This document shows, piece by piece, positions 26,214 to 35,298 of a DNA stretch of 64,000 nt (the first letter of the stretch is position 1; the number at the start of each line of letters is the position of its first letter). The stretch comes from a virus. Location: positions 1 to 64,000 of the IMG/VR virus record IMGVR_UViG_3300048834_000096. One strand, given 5' to 3'. The notes below the pieces were generated by a model. The model searched no databases and had not been told where the DNA came from. It saw only the letters and a program-made list of their open reading frames with translations. Made by a program: the position numbers and the translations under genes.

Positions 26214-27569
26214 ACCACGACAACGGCAGCATTTATCTGTTGGTATATTCTTTTCAATGACGAGAAAACAGTTGCTATTCTAGCTAATAAAGCACAGACA
26301 GCTAGAGAAATTCTACAACGAGTTGAAACTGCATATGAATTTCTCCCTAAATGGATGCAGTCTGGTGTGGTAGAGTGGAATAAGGGATCAGTAGCGTTAG
26401 AAAATGGATCCCGTGTTCTAGCGTCCGCCACAAGTTCTAGCGCAATTCGAGGATACTCTATTTCACTTTTGTACCTCGACGAATTTGCTCACGTTGAAAA
26501 TCACGTAGCAGATGAATTTTTTACATCAGTGTTCCCTACATTATCATCTGGTAAAGAGACTAAGATTCTTATGTCTTCCACACCAAATGGATATAATATG
26601 TTCTATAAATTTTGGACCGACGCTGAAAAAGGTATCAATGGATTTATTCATCAAAGATTTGATTGGTGGGAACATCCAGAGAGAGATCAAAAATGGGCGG
26701 ATGAACAGAAAGCTGTCTTGGGTGAGTTAAAGTATACCCAAGAGGTTGGCATGGAATTTCTCGGGTCGTCTAAAACGTTGCTGACTGGAGAAACACTCAG
26801 AGCATTAGCATATAGAAATCCAGATTTCCAACATGCAAAAGGTGAATATAAGGGTCTTAAAATATATGAAAAGCCTGATGTAGATCGTAAGTATGTCATG
26901 ACAGTAGACGTATCCAGAGGCAGACACTTAGATTCCTCAGCGTTCGGTATATTTGACGTTACTGAGTATCCACATAAGATTGTTGCCACGTACAACAACG
27001 CAGATATAGCACCACTGATGTACTCTGCTATCTGCTACAACATGGCTAAGAAGTACAATGACGCATATATCCTAGTAGAGATCAATGACATTGGTGGTCA
27101 AGTAGCAGAGGAAATTTACTATACTTACGAATATGGTGAGATGTTCTGGACTAAGACAGGTGATGTTCTGGGTAAGCAGGGTGCAGATGACTATCCTGGT
27201 ATCAGAACCACTAAGAAGACTAAGAGAATTGGTTGCGCTAACCTTAAGGATATTATCGAGAAGAAGCAACTAATAGTAGATGATTGGCAAATGATTCAGG
27301 AGTTGGCAACTTTCGTGCAGAGTGACTCGGGTAACTGGGAGGCAGATGAGGGTTTCCGTGATGATTCTGTAGCAGTTCTTTGGTTATTTGCTTGGCTCGT
27401 AATGCAACCATGGTTTAGTGACCTAACTGATAAGGATATTAGGTCGAGAATGTACAGTGATAAGGTAAGGGAAATGGAAGATGAACTCATGCCACCTACC
27501 ATCATAACTAGCCAGGACTGGATTAACGAAGAATCTCCTGAGTACTTAGGCCTTCGTGAACTGTTGTGA
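25851..27569 (+). CDS. 17: C-intein fused to large terminase C-terminal part
   Basis: The product has 572 residues: 121 of C-intein, then 451 of terminase starting TTTTAAFICWYIL. Joined to the N-part after RQAGK, the Walker A motif becomes GKTTTTAAF and the spliced protein has about 549 residues (T4 gp17 has 610). LLYLDEFAHV is Walker B; SSTPNG is the coupling motif; VDVSRGRHLDSSAFGIFD, VEINDIGG and DDSVAVLWL fit the RNase H-like headful nuclease. A weak AAGG precedes the ATG. Activity depends on assembly of the two halves. Confidence 0.9.
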   Translation: MYKLSDSIERKFVDTVEVSDWEIETEDGWVDVTHINKTIEYEVYQLVTTNCSVECADNHIVFLENNSEVFVKDLRCGDLIKGQYGLEEVITITKTDRKEHMYDLSVTGNHTFYANGLLHHNTTTTAAFICWYILFNDEKTVAILANKAQTAREILQRVETAYEFLPKWMQSGVVEWNKGSVALENGSRVLASATSSSAIRGYSISLLYLDEFAHVENHVADEFFTSVFPTLSSGKETKILMSSTPNGYNMFYKFWTDAEKGINGFIHQRFDWWEHPERDQKWADEQKAVLGELKYTQEVGMEFLGSSKTLLTGETLRALAYRNPDFQHAKGEYKGLKIYEKPDVDRKYVMTVDVSRGRHLDSSAFGIFDVTEYPHKIVATYNNADIAPLMYSAICYNMAKKYNDAYILVEINDIGGQVAEEIYYTYEYGEMFWTKTGDVLGKQGADDYPGIRTTKKTKRIGCANLKDIIEKKQLIVDDWQMIQELATFVQSDSGNWEADEGFRDDSVAVLWLFAWLVMQPWFSDLTDKDIRSRMYSDKVREMEDELMPPTIITSQDWINEESPEYLGLRELL

Positions 27570-27571
27570 AA

Positions 27572-27579
27572 CATAAATA
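27572..27579 (+). promoter_or_regulatory. T4-type late promoter (CATAAATA)
   Basis: CATAAATA followed by TATGATG lies three bases after the terminase stop and about 57 bases before the sheath gene, which has its own strong ribosome site (AAAGGAGA). It is the same box as at 36703. Confidence 0.6.
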
Positions 27580-27635
27580 TATGATGAATTTAAGAATTAT
27601 TCGATTAGAATGAGATATAACAAAGGAGAAGAACA

Positions 27636-29429
27636 ATGGCACTTTTAAGTCCTGGTGTTGAGATTAAAGAAAAAGATTATAGCAATATAGTACCAACAGT
27701 TGCTAGTGGTATTGGAGGTGTCGTAGCTAATTTTGCTAAGGGACCCATCGAAAAGCCTATGATGATTTCGTCTGAGGCTGAGTTAGTCAAGGTATTTGGT
27801 ACTCCAACTGAAGCGAACTATAATGAATGGTTTGCAGCAAACCAATTCCTGCTCTATACAAATAGATTATGGTGTGTTAGGGCAGCTCCAGCAGGAGTTC
27901 TAAACGCTACTTGTGGTGCTACAGGAGTGGCTGTTTTGAATGATGATGATTATGAAGACATGTCTAATGGTGACAGAACAACAGCAAAAGAATGGGTTGC
28001 TAAGGATCCTGGCCTATTTGGTAACAATATTGGTGTTATCATGGTAGATAACGCAACATGGGACGAATTTGGTACATGGTGTACAACCAACATTGCTCAG
28101 TTCCCTAATGGCATTTCTCTAAGAGATTATTTTAGAGATCAGCCAGCAACATCTGCACACATTGAGGCACGTCGTTTAACCACAGAAAACAAGAAGGATG
28201 AACTTCATATTATGGTTGTAGATGTTGATGGACACATTACTGGTACTAGATATGCAGTACTAGAAATGTGGGAGGGCCTTTCAAAAGCATCTGATGCCAT
28301 GGATTACAGAGGCCAGTCATTGTACTATGCAAACGTTATTGCTAGAGAGTCACAATACATTCGTTGGTCAGCACACACTGCAGATGTTACTTCAGGTGCA
28401 GGAATTCTTCCTTTCGGTTCATTGACTGAAACAGTTGTCGAAGCAGGTGACGTGTTTGCTAGCATATCAGTAATTGCTGCTCCTAACTTCTCTTATGAAG
28501 TGTTAGCTGGAGGTGTTGCTGGCACAGCACCTACAGACGGAGATTACACCGACGCATATGACAAGTTAGCTAATACAGAGTTATATGACGTTAACCTTCT
28601 AATTACTGGTGCGTTATCTGCCGCGGTGTGTGCTCATGTTATAGAGAATGTAGCGTATAAGAGGAAAGATGCAGTTGCTTTCCTTTCACCACATAATTCT
28701 GGGGCTCCATACAGAGATTCAGACGCAGATCCACTAGGTTCAATTTCTACGTATAAGCAAACTACAGTTAACGTAGCAGAAACATATTCCTCATACGGGT
28801 TCATGGATACAGGATTCAAGTACATTTACGATAAGTTTAACAGTAAGTATCGTTGGGTTCCGCTGAATGGTGATATGGCAGGTCTATGTGCGCAGACAGA
28901 TTCCATTGCGGACCCATGGTGGTCTCCTGGTGGTTTCAATCGTGGGGGTGTTCGTAACGTCATTAAGCTGGCTTATAACCCAGATAATGCAGAAAGAGAT
29001 GTTCTATATCCTAAGGGAGTGAACCCAGTTGTTGCTTTCCCTGGGCAAGGTGTTGTGTTGTTTGGTGATCGAACAATGACATTGAAACCAAGTGCATTTG
29101 ATCGAATCAACGTTCGTAGATTGTTTAATGTACTGGAAAAAGCAATTGCAATAGCTGCTAAGTATCAATTGTTTGAGTTTAATGATTCTTACACCAGAGC
29201 ACAGTTTAAGAACATGGTTGAACCCTACCTAAGAAATATCCAGGGAAGAAGAGGTATTTACGATTTCTTCGTACAGTGTGATGAGAGTAATAACACCGGA
29301 GAAGTAATAGATCGTAATGAATTTGTTGCTAGTATCTACATCAAACCAAGTCGATCGATCAACTTCATAACACTTAACTTTATCGCAACTAGAACAGATG
29401 TTTCGTTTAGTCAAGTGATTGGTGCTTAA
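27636..29429 (+). CDS. 18: Tail sheath protein gp18
   Basis: The protein has 597 residues (T4 gp18 has 659). It forms the contractile sheath. The start MALLSPGVEIKEKDYS and the C-terminal GQGVVLFGDRTMTLKPSAFDRINVRRLFNVLEKAIAIAAKYQLFEFND are canonical. AAAGGAGA precedes the start and a late promoter lies just upstream. The stop overlaps the start of a GIY-YIG endonuclease gene. Confidence 0.95.
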   Translation: MALLSPGVEIKEKDYSNIVPTVASGIGGVVANFAKGPIEKPMMISSEAELVKVFGTPTEANYNEWFAANQFLLYTNRLWCVRAAPAGVLNATCGATGVAVLNDDDYEDMSNGDRTTAKEWVAKDPGLFGNNIGVIMVDNATWDEFGTWCTTNIAQFPNGISLRDYFRDQPATSAHIEARRLTTENKKDELHIMVVDVDGHITGTRYAVLEMWEGLSKASDAMDYRGQSLYYANVIARESQYIRWSAHTADVTSGAGILPFGSLTETVVEAGDVFASISVIAAPNFSYEVLAGGVAGTAPTDGDYTDAYDKLANTELYDVNLLITGALSAAVCAHVIENVAYKRKDAVAFLSPHNSGAPYRDSDADPLGSISTYKQTTVNVAETYSSYGFMDTGFKYIYDKFNSKYRWVPLNGDMAGLCAQTDSIADPWWSPGGFNRGGVRNVIKLAYNPDNAERDVLYPKGVNPVVAFPGQGVVLFGDRTMTLKPSAFDRINVRRLFNVLEKAIAIAAKYQLFEFNDSYTRAQFKNMVEPYLRNIQGRRGIYDFFVQCDESNNTGEVIDRNEFVASIYIKPSRSINFITLNFIATRTDVSFSQVIGA

Positions 29430-30190
29430 TGTCATACGTAATATACCAAATAACCAATTTACTTAACGGTAAAATCTACGTTGGGGTTCATAGAGTGGCC
29501 GACACCAACGTAGATGATGGTTATATGGGATCTTCTAAGTATCTTAAGAATGCTATAAAGAAGTATGGGGTGGGCAATTTTAAGAAGGACATTCTCCACA
29601 CATTCGATTCTGAAGAATTGGCATACGCAAAAGAAGCAGAATTAGTTACGGAAGATTTCATTCAACGGAAAGATACGTATAACGTAAAACCTGGTGGATA
29701 TGGTAACAGTCATTACGGTAGAACAGTAGTTGAAAGAGGTATTGGTATTCATGCTTGGACATTTGAACAACGATCTGCCTATCAGAAGGAACGAGTAGCT
29801 AACACTGATCCAGCAAAACTCAAAGAGATTGCATCACTGGGTGGTAAACGTGGAGGTGCTAAGAATAGAGAAATGGGACTTGGTTTTTGCGGGGCATCCA
29901 AAGAGCAACAAATTGAATACGCTAAGATAGGGTTGGCAGCCGCTAGAAAAATGGGTGTTGGATTCTTCAATTCAAACACCCAATCTGAGCTAGGTAAGCG
30001 TGGTGGTCCTAAGAATAAAGGGTTTCGTTGGTATAATGATGGTGAAAAATCATATAAATATACTAAAAGAAATCAAGATATTATATCATTTGAAAAATTT
30101 ATTTCAGCAAACCCAATATTTTCTAAAGGTAGAGTACCGGGTTCTGTAAAAGGTGGGCGACCTCTGGGTAGCAAGAATAAGTCGGTTTAA
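29429..30190 (+). CDS. GIY-YIG homing endonuclease (Seg-like)
   Basis: The protein has 253 residues. The N-terminus (YVIYQITNLLNGKIYVGVH) carries the GIY-YIG motif in the variant VIYQITN-11-IYVGVH; YMGSSKYLKNAIKKYG and the conserved E in AYAKEAELV follow. The C-terminal GKRGG/GKRGGPKN and GGRPLGSKNK segments resemble DNA-binding motifs of SegA-type enzymes. It is inserted between sheath and tube genes with a TAATG overlap, as free-standing Seg enzymes are in T4-like genomes. Confidence 0.85.
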   Translation: MSYVIYQITNLLNGKIYVGVHRVADTNVDDGYMGSSKYLKNAIKKYGVGNFKKDILHTFDSEELAYAKEAELVTEDFIQRKDTYNVKPGGYGNSHYGRTVVERGIGIHAWTFEQRSAYQKERVANTDPAKLKEIASLGGKRGGAKNREMGLGFCGASKEQQIEYAKIGLAAARKMGVGFFNSNTQSELGKRGGPKNKGFRWYNDGEKSYKYTKRNQDIISFEKFISANPIFSKGRVPGSVKGGRPLGSKNKSV

Positions 30191-30204
30191 TATAGGAGAA
30201 TAAA

Positions 30205-30792
30205 ATGTCGATTTTGGAATTTAAGAGTAATTTTCTTGGTGGTGGTGCCCGTGCCAACCAATTTAAAGTTGAGTTGACCTTCCCAGGATTTGTATCTGGT
30301 GGAACAGATGCTGGACGAAAGGCTCAGTTTTTATGTCATGGAGCATCTTTGCCTGGATCACATCTTGGTATTGCACCAGTAATGTATCGTGGTCGTGAAG
30401 TTAAACTACCAGGGGAACGAACATTTACTAATTGGCAGATCAGTGTTCTTAATGATACAGATTTTGGTATCCGTAATGCATTTGAGTCTTGGTCAAATAC
30501 TATAAACAACGTTAAAAATAATACCGGTATCACCAACCCAATGGCAGTTACCACAAATATGTCAGTGCATCAGTTGGATAGAAACGGTGTTATTTTGAAG
30601 TCATACACGATAGCTGATTGCTGGCCTGTTAGTGTGGGTGATATAAACCTTCAATTCTCTGAGAATGATCGAATTGAGGAATTTACGGTTGAGATTGCAT
30701 ATTCCTTCTGGGAGACCACAAATGCTCCTACTGGTATTTCAGCCTCGGTTGGTATAAATACCCCGATTGGCGGAATTGGAGTATCGATCTAA
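30205..30792 (+). CDS. 19: Tail tube protein gp19
   Basis: The protein has 195 residues (T4 gp19 has 163). It forms the inner tail tube through which DNA passes. RANQFKVELTFPGF, FLCHGASLPGSHLG and GREVKLPGERTFTNWQISVLND are characteristic. A strong TAGGAG precedes the start. The C-terminal Ile/Gly-rich extension beyond residue 175 is longer than usual. Confidence 0.95.
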   Translation: MSILEFKSNFLGGGARANQFKVELTFPGFVSGGTDAGRKAQFLCHGASLPGSHLGIAPVMYRGREVKLPGERTFTNWQISVLNDTDFGIRNAFESWSNTINNVKNNTGITNPMAVTTNMSVHQLDRNGVILKSYTIADCWPVSVGDINLQFSENDRIEEFTVEIAYSFWETTNAPTGISASVGINTPIGGIGVSI

Positions 30793-30812
30793 TAGAACTG
30801 TAAAGGATTATT

Positions 30813-32498
30813 ATGGCGTTGTTTGATGAAACTGGGTTGAATTTATTCGGTTTAACGATTAAGAAAAAAGAGAAACCAGGCGAAGATAAGTCTGCTTCTT
30901 TTGCTTTACCTGTAGATGATGAAGGTGCATCAATTGTTGCATCTGCTACCAATGCAGCATATTACGGTGTCTATTTTGATACCAATGCACTGGTAAAAGA
31001 CGAAACACAGGCAATACAAAAGTGTCGTGAGATTTCATTATATCCTGAGGTGGACATTGCAATTCAGGACATTGTCAATGAGGCGATACCACATGAGGAC
31101 GATAGTCCTATAGCTGAGATCATATTAGATGAACTGGAGTTCTCTGATTCGTTGAAGGAACAGATTCAAGATGAATTTCAGAAGTGCCAAGCTCTTTTAA
31201 AATTTGAGAGGTTAGCATCAGATATATTCCGTCGCTGGTATGTTGATGGTAGACTGTACTATCACGTAGTAGTAGATAAGAATAACACTAAGCGTGGTAT
31301 CTCTGAGTTGCGTCTTATTGATGCAACCAAGATGCGAAAGGTTAAGGAGATTAAAAAGACAAAATCTCCTTCTGGTGTTGAAGTAATTGAAAGTATCAAT
31401 GAGTATTTCATTTATAGTGATGCTGGATTTGGTACTAATGCTCAGAATCAGCAGGGAAATCCTGGTACAGCATCGGTACAAGGTGTTAAGTTGAGTCCAG
31501 ATTCAGTAATTTATTGCCCGTCTGGGTACTTAGATGGGAACACAAACACAGTTCTTAGTTACGTGCAAAAGGCCATAAGACCTGCAAGTCAATTAAGAAT
31601 GCTTGAGGATGCTACAGTAGTATATTTCATCGCTAGAGCACCTGAACGAAGAATATTTTATGTGGATGTGGGTAACCTTCCAAAGATGAAGGCAGAGCAG
31701 TACATGAAAGAGCTCATGAACAGGTATCGTAATAAGATGGTCTATGATGCTCGTACTGGTGAGATTCGTGATGATAAGAAGTATATGTCGATGCTTGAGG
31801 ATTTTTGGATGCCTCGTAGAGACAATAGTAAGGGAACAGAAATTACTACTCTACCAGGTGCAACAAACATATCTGGCCAATTGGAGGCGGTTGAATACTT
31901 TCAGAAGAAGTTATATCAATCATTGAACATTCCTGTTTCTAGACTTCAACCAGATACTGGATTCAGTTTAGGACGTAGTACCGAAGTTTCAAGAGATGAA
32001 GTTAAGTTTCAGAAGTTTATTGACAAACTGCGCCGAAGATTTTCTGTATTGTTAATGGATGTTTTGAAGACACAACTGATATTAACAGGTGTATGCAACA
32101 ATTTAGAATGGGATGAAATATTATCTAATAAGATAAAGTTTAGGTTCCAAAGAGATAATTTCTTTGATGAACTAAAAGAACAAGAGATGTTTACTTCTAG
32201 AATGGCACTTCTACCGCAGGTTGATCCTTATCTAGGTAAGTTTTTCAGTAAGAAGTGGGTTCAAAAGACTCTGTTAAGATTAACAGACGAAGATATTGAT
32301 AAGATGGATGAGGAGATTGAGGAAGAGAAGGATGATCCTACTGCTCAACCAACAATGCAAGGAATGCCAATGGATGGTATGATGCCACCGGGTGGTGATG
32401 GTATGGAAGGTGGCGGATATCCGTTCCAGGATCCAAATGCGCCGCCACAGGATGAAGAAGAACAGCAAGATCAAGAACAACAAGGAGTACAAAAATGA
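30813..32498 (+). CDS. 20: Portal protein gp20
   Basis: The protein has 561 residues (T4 gp20 has 524). Twelve copies form the packaging vertex and head-tail connector. PEVDIAIQDIVNEAI, the central VDGRLYYHVVVDKNN and KAIRPASQLRMLEDATVVYFIARAPERRIFYVDVGNLPK are signature stretches. The C-terminus is acidic and rich in Gln/Met/Pro. The stop overlaps the small core gene by ATGA. Confidence 0.95.
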   Translation: MALFDETGLNLFGLTIKKKEKPGEDKSASFALPVDDEGASIVASATNAAYYGVYFDTNALVKDETQAIQKCREISLYPEVDIAIQDIVNEAIPHEDDSPIAEIILDELEFSDSLKEQIQDEFQKCQALLKFERLASDIFRRWYVDGRLYYHVVVDKNNTKRGISELRLIDATKMRKVKEIKKTKSPSGVEVIESINEYFIYSDAGFGTNAQNQQGNPGTASVQGVKLSPDSVIYCPSGYLDGNTNTVLSYVQKAIRPASQLRMLEDATVVYFIARAPERRIFYVDVGNLPKMKAEQYMKELMNRYRNKMVYDARTGEIRDDKKYMSMLEDFWMPRRDNSKGTEITTLPGATNISGQLEAVEYFQKKLYQSLNIPVSRLQPDTGFSLGRSTEVSRDEVKFQKFIDKLRRRFSVLLMDVLKTQLILTGVCNNLEWDEILSNKIKFRFQRDNFFDELKEQEMFTSRMALLPQVDPYLGKFFSKKWVQKTLLRLTDEDIDKMDEEIEEEKDDPTAQPTMQGMPMDGMMPPGGDGMEGGGYPFQDPNAPPQDEEEQQDQEQQGVQK

Positions 32499-32665
32499 GT
32501 AGAGATATTGAAGACATGCTAAACAATATTGCTGATGGCAATTTAGACTCTGCTGAACAGAGTTTTAACGCTGCTATTTCAGATAAGATTGCTTCGGCAT
32601 TGGAAAACATGCGAGTTTCAGTTGCCTCTCAGTTAGTAGGAACAAATACAGAGATGCAGCTTTAA
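32495..32665 (+). CDS. 67: Prohead core protein gp67-like
   Basis: This 56-residue protein was found by reading the gap after gp20. It starts on an ATGA overlap and is mostly helical: SRDIEDMLNNIADGN, then AEQSFNAAISDKIASALENMRVSVA. Length, position between portal and prohead protease and the FNAAISDKIA helix fit the internal head peptide precursor gp67 of T4-like phages. Confidence 0.7.
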   Translation: MSRDIEDMLNNIADGNLDSAEQSFNAAISDKIASALENMRVSVASQLVGTNTEMQL

Positions 32666-32679
32666 ACCACACAAATAAG

Positions 32680-32760
32680 ATGGATAGTGATGCTATGTTC
32701 AAGTACGGGAAACGATCAAATGGTATTGCTACAGCAGTGAAAAAGTTGACTAAGGAATAA
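32680..32760 (+). CDS. Very small basic protein
   Basis: This 26-residue ORF begins MDSDAMFKYGKRSNGIATAVKKLTKE-like sequence with a basic C-terminal half and ends two bases before the next gene. Codon use is normal and it fills an otherwise empty gap. It is in the position of T4 gp68 but far shorter; it could be a relic or a core peptide. Confidence is limited by its size. Confidence 0.45.
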   Translation: MDSDAMFKYGKRSNGIATAVKKLTKE

Positions 32761-32762
32761 AG

Positions 32763-33302
32763 ATGAAACTAACACAAATAAAAAGAAAAGTTGCTATCAG
32801 TTCAACAAGTTGGGCTACAGATACTTGGACAATAAATTTTGGTGCAGCACATTATCTTCTTGCTGCAGACACCTTTAAATTTGTTGATCCTGTTACCACA
32901 CAAGAAGTGACATTAACTGTTGCTGGAGTTACAGACGCTGATACTGTGACAGTTTCAAGTACAAACTCACTATTGAAGTTTCCATCATTTGTGTTCTTAG
33001 AAAATTATGGAACAGGTGCTACAGGTGCGCAGGATACATTCACACTATCATTCAATGATACTGTAAGTGGATTGGTCCATGTAGTATCTAATGGAACTGC
33101 AACAGTGACAGCAAAAGCACAGGGATCGTTGGATCAGACACATTGGGTAGATCATGGTACAGCAACTGCGGTGACAGCAGGTTCTCAGTTAGAGATCCCA
33201 GTTACTAAACCATATCCATACATGAGACTGAACTTTACTGTTGCTGTAGGTTCTGCAGGTGGTGGAGCAAACACAATTAAAGCATATAGGGCAGGGTGTT
33301 AA
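32763..33302 (+). CDS. Predicted virion surface protein
   Basis: The protein has 179 residues and is Thr/Val-rich with many beta strands (FKFVDPVTTQEVTLTVAGVTDADTVTVSST). LDQTHWVDHGTATAVTAGSQLEIPVTKPYPYMRLNF looks like a small jelly-roll or Ig-type decoration module. It sits between portal/core and the protease genes, so a head decoration or structural role is plausible. No named family was recognised. Confidence 0.55.
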   Translation: MKLTQIKRKVAISSTSWATDTWTINFGAAHYLLAADTFKFVDPVTTQEVTLTVAGVTDADTVTVSSTNSLLKFPSFVFLENYGTGATGAQDTFTLSFNDTVSGLVHVVSNGTATVTAKAQGSLDQTHWVDHGTATAVTAGSQLEIPVTKPYPYMRLNFTVAVGSAGGGANTIKAYRAGC

Positions 33303-33303
33303 G

Positions 33304-33939
33304 ATGAAACTTATATCAGAATTAACAGAGTCAGTTGAGTACCTAGTCGAGTCATCTAATGGTAAGAAATCTTACTATATAGAAGGTGTTTTCATGCAGG
33401 CAGATACACCGAATAGAAATGGACGTATCTATCCTAGGGGTATCATGGAAAATGCTCTAGGAAAGTATCAATCGGATTATATTTCAAATAAGAGATCTAT
33501 GGGTGAACTGGGTCACCCACAAGGGCCACAGATCAATCTAGATCGTGTGTCACACGTTATTGAAAATCTCTCATTTAAGAGTAACACTGATGTAGTTGGT
33601 AGAGCTAAGATTTTAGATACCCCGATGGGTAAGATTGCTCAGAATCTAATCGACGAGGGTATCAAGCTTGGTGTTTCATCTCGTGGTCTGGGGTCACTTA
33701 AACAATTGAATAATGGTGTTAAAGAGGTTCAGGAGGATTTTTTCCTTAGTACGGTGGATATAGTTGCAGATCCGTCGGCACCTAGTGCTTATGTTAATGG
33801 TATTATGGAAAATGTGGAATATGAGATGCTTGAGGATGGTCGAATTATTCAGGCTTTAGTGGATAAACGTAAGGGTAGAATAGATGAAAATACCTTTATA
33901 AAGGAGTTTTCTAGACTCCTAACAGAACTAACTAAGTAA
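33304..33939 (+). CDS. 21: Prohead core scaffold protein and protease gp21
   Basis: The protein has 211 residues (T4 gp21 has 212). The ATG at 33304, one base after the previous stop, is preferred over a GTG inside the preceding gene. GVFMQADTPNRNGRIYP, SMGELGHP (candidate catalytic His) and LGVSSRGLG (candidate catalytic Ser) match the phage prohead protease family. It cleaves core and capsid proteins during head maturation. Confidence 0.9.
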   Translation: MKLISELTESVEYLVESSNGKKSYYIEGVFMQADTPNRNGRIYPRGIMENALGKYQSDYISNKRSMGELGHPQGPQINLDRVSHVIENLSFKSNTDVVGRAKILDTPMGKIAQNLIDEGIKLGVSSRGLGSLKQLNNGVKEVQEDFFLSTVDIVADPSAPSAYVNGIMENVEYEMLEDGRIIQALVDKRKGRIDENTFIKEFSRLLTELTK

Positions 33940-33975
33940 AATTAATATTGATTGGATTCGTGAAATTTGTATTTT

Positions 33976-33983
33976 GATAAATA
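33976..33983 (+). promoter_or_regulatory. T4-type late promoter (GATAAATA)
   Basis: GATAAATA followed by TTTGTATT lies 25 bases upstream of gp22. The minus-strand site at 55615-55622 has a very similar sequence (GATAAATATTTTATG). Confidence 0.6.
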
Positions 33984-34007
33984 TTTGTATTCAAGGAGAT
34001 ATAAACA

Positions 34008-35273
34008 ATGCCAACATTAGAAGATAAAATCAAGGCTATTTTGGAAGGTCACAAGAAGGAAGAAAGTGTTTCCGAAGAAGAGCTAAACGAATCCATTGAA
34101 GATTTAGAAGAGAAAGAAGTCATCAAGACTAAAAGTGGTACAACTATTACTGATGACGATGATTCTGATTCTTCTTCCGATGATGATTCTGACAACAAGT
34201 CTGATGATTCTAACGAAGGTGGTAGTGATGATAATGAAGAAGATGATGGCGAAACTGATGTTTCTAAGGAAAATAAGGTCAAAGTCAATGAAGGTTCAGA
34301 TCCGTTCGGCAAACTGACAAATACCGATGGTTCTGAGACTGGTTCTTCTAAGACAGCTAAGATTAAGGCTGGTCTGGGTCGTAAGGATGGTGAGAAGGGT
34401 TCCTTAAAAATGTCAGCATCTGCAGATAAGCAAGATGACAATGGTGACAATGCTAGGATCAAAGCAGGCGCAGGTAAGAAAGATTCTGGGGGTAAGTTAT
34501 CCGACGGAAAAACTTCAGTTGAAGGTGATAATGAGGCCAACAAGAAAAACAATGTTGATAAGAACCCAGTCGGTGTTAAAGAGCACATCGATGCAATCAT
34601 GAATGGTGAGGAACTTTCAGAAGAATTCCGAACCAAAGTAGAAACAATTTTCGAAGCTGCGGTTGAACAGGCCGCAGAGCAAAGAATCAATGAACTCAAA
34701 GAGCAATTCGATGAAGAGCTTACTGAGGCAGTTGAAGAAGTAAAAGCAGAGCTAGTCGAACAGGTTGATGGATTCCTCAACGTTATAGTTGAGCAGTGGG
34801 TTGAAGACAACGCTGTTGCTTTAGAAAGTGCTATGAAGGTAGAAGTTGTGAATAGCTTTATTGATGGACTGAAAGATCTCTTCAAAGAGCATTATTTTGA
34901 TATTCCAGAGGATAAACTTGATATTGTTGAAGATCAAGCTTCTCAAATCGAAGAAATGACTAAGCAACTGGAGGATTTGGTTGCAGTTAATGAGGAAATC
35001 CAAGATCAATTGAACAATACTAAGAAGAAGTCAATTGTTGAACAAGTTGGGTCTGATTTAACTAAGGTCGAGCAAGAGAAGTTTGCTGAATTGACAGAGA
35101 AGGTCGGGTTTGATTCTGAGGAAGATTTTACTGATAAGGTGAGAACCATCAAGGAAAATTACTTTCCAAAGGCAAAAGGCGGGAATACAATCCCAGGTAG
35201 TGATGAACCAACAAAGCCAGTTGAACAAATCAACAGCTATGTTGAAGCAATCGCTAAGAATTTAAAGTTTTAA
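34008..35273 (+). CDS. 22: Prohead scaffold protein gp22
   Basis: The protein has 421 residues, much longer than T4 gp22 (269). It is the main core scaffold of the prohead and is removed by gp21. It is highly charged: an Asp/Ser-rich tract (about residues 48-85), a Lys/Gly-rich middle, then long coiled-coil helices (LKEQFDEELTEAVEEVKAEL, ASQIEEMTKQLEDLVAV). It ends with SYVEAIAKNLKF. The acidic insert explains the extra length. AAGGAG precedes the start. Confidence 0.85.
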   Translation: MPTLEDKIKAILEGHKKEESVSEEELNESIEDLEEKEVIKTKSGTTITDDDDSDSSSDDDSDNKSDDSNEGGSDDNEEDDGETDVSKENKVKVNEGSDPFGKLTNTDGSETGSSKTAKIKAGLGRKDGEKGSLKMSASADKQDDNGDNARIKAGAGKKDSGGKLSDGKTSVEGDNEANKKNNVDKNPVGVKEHIDAIMNGEELSEEFRTKVETIFEAAVEQAAEQRINELKEQFDEELTEAVEEVKAELVEQVDGFLNVIVEQWVEDNAVALESAMKVEVVNSFIDGLKDLFKEHYFDIPEDKLDIVEDQASQIEEMTKQLEDLVAVNEEIQDQLNNTKKKSIVEQVGSDLTKVEQEKFAELTEKVGFDSEEDFTDKVRTIKENYFPKAKGGNTIPGSDEPTKPVEQINSYVEAIAKNLKF

Positions 35274-35298
35274 TCGTTTCGACTAGAAAGGAAATAAA

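Noticed and set aside
34049-34885. 278-residue Ser-rich ORF on the minus strand
   Set aside because: It is antisense to gp22, and its Ser richness is the mirror of gp22's acidic/Lys codons. No ribosome site was seen.
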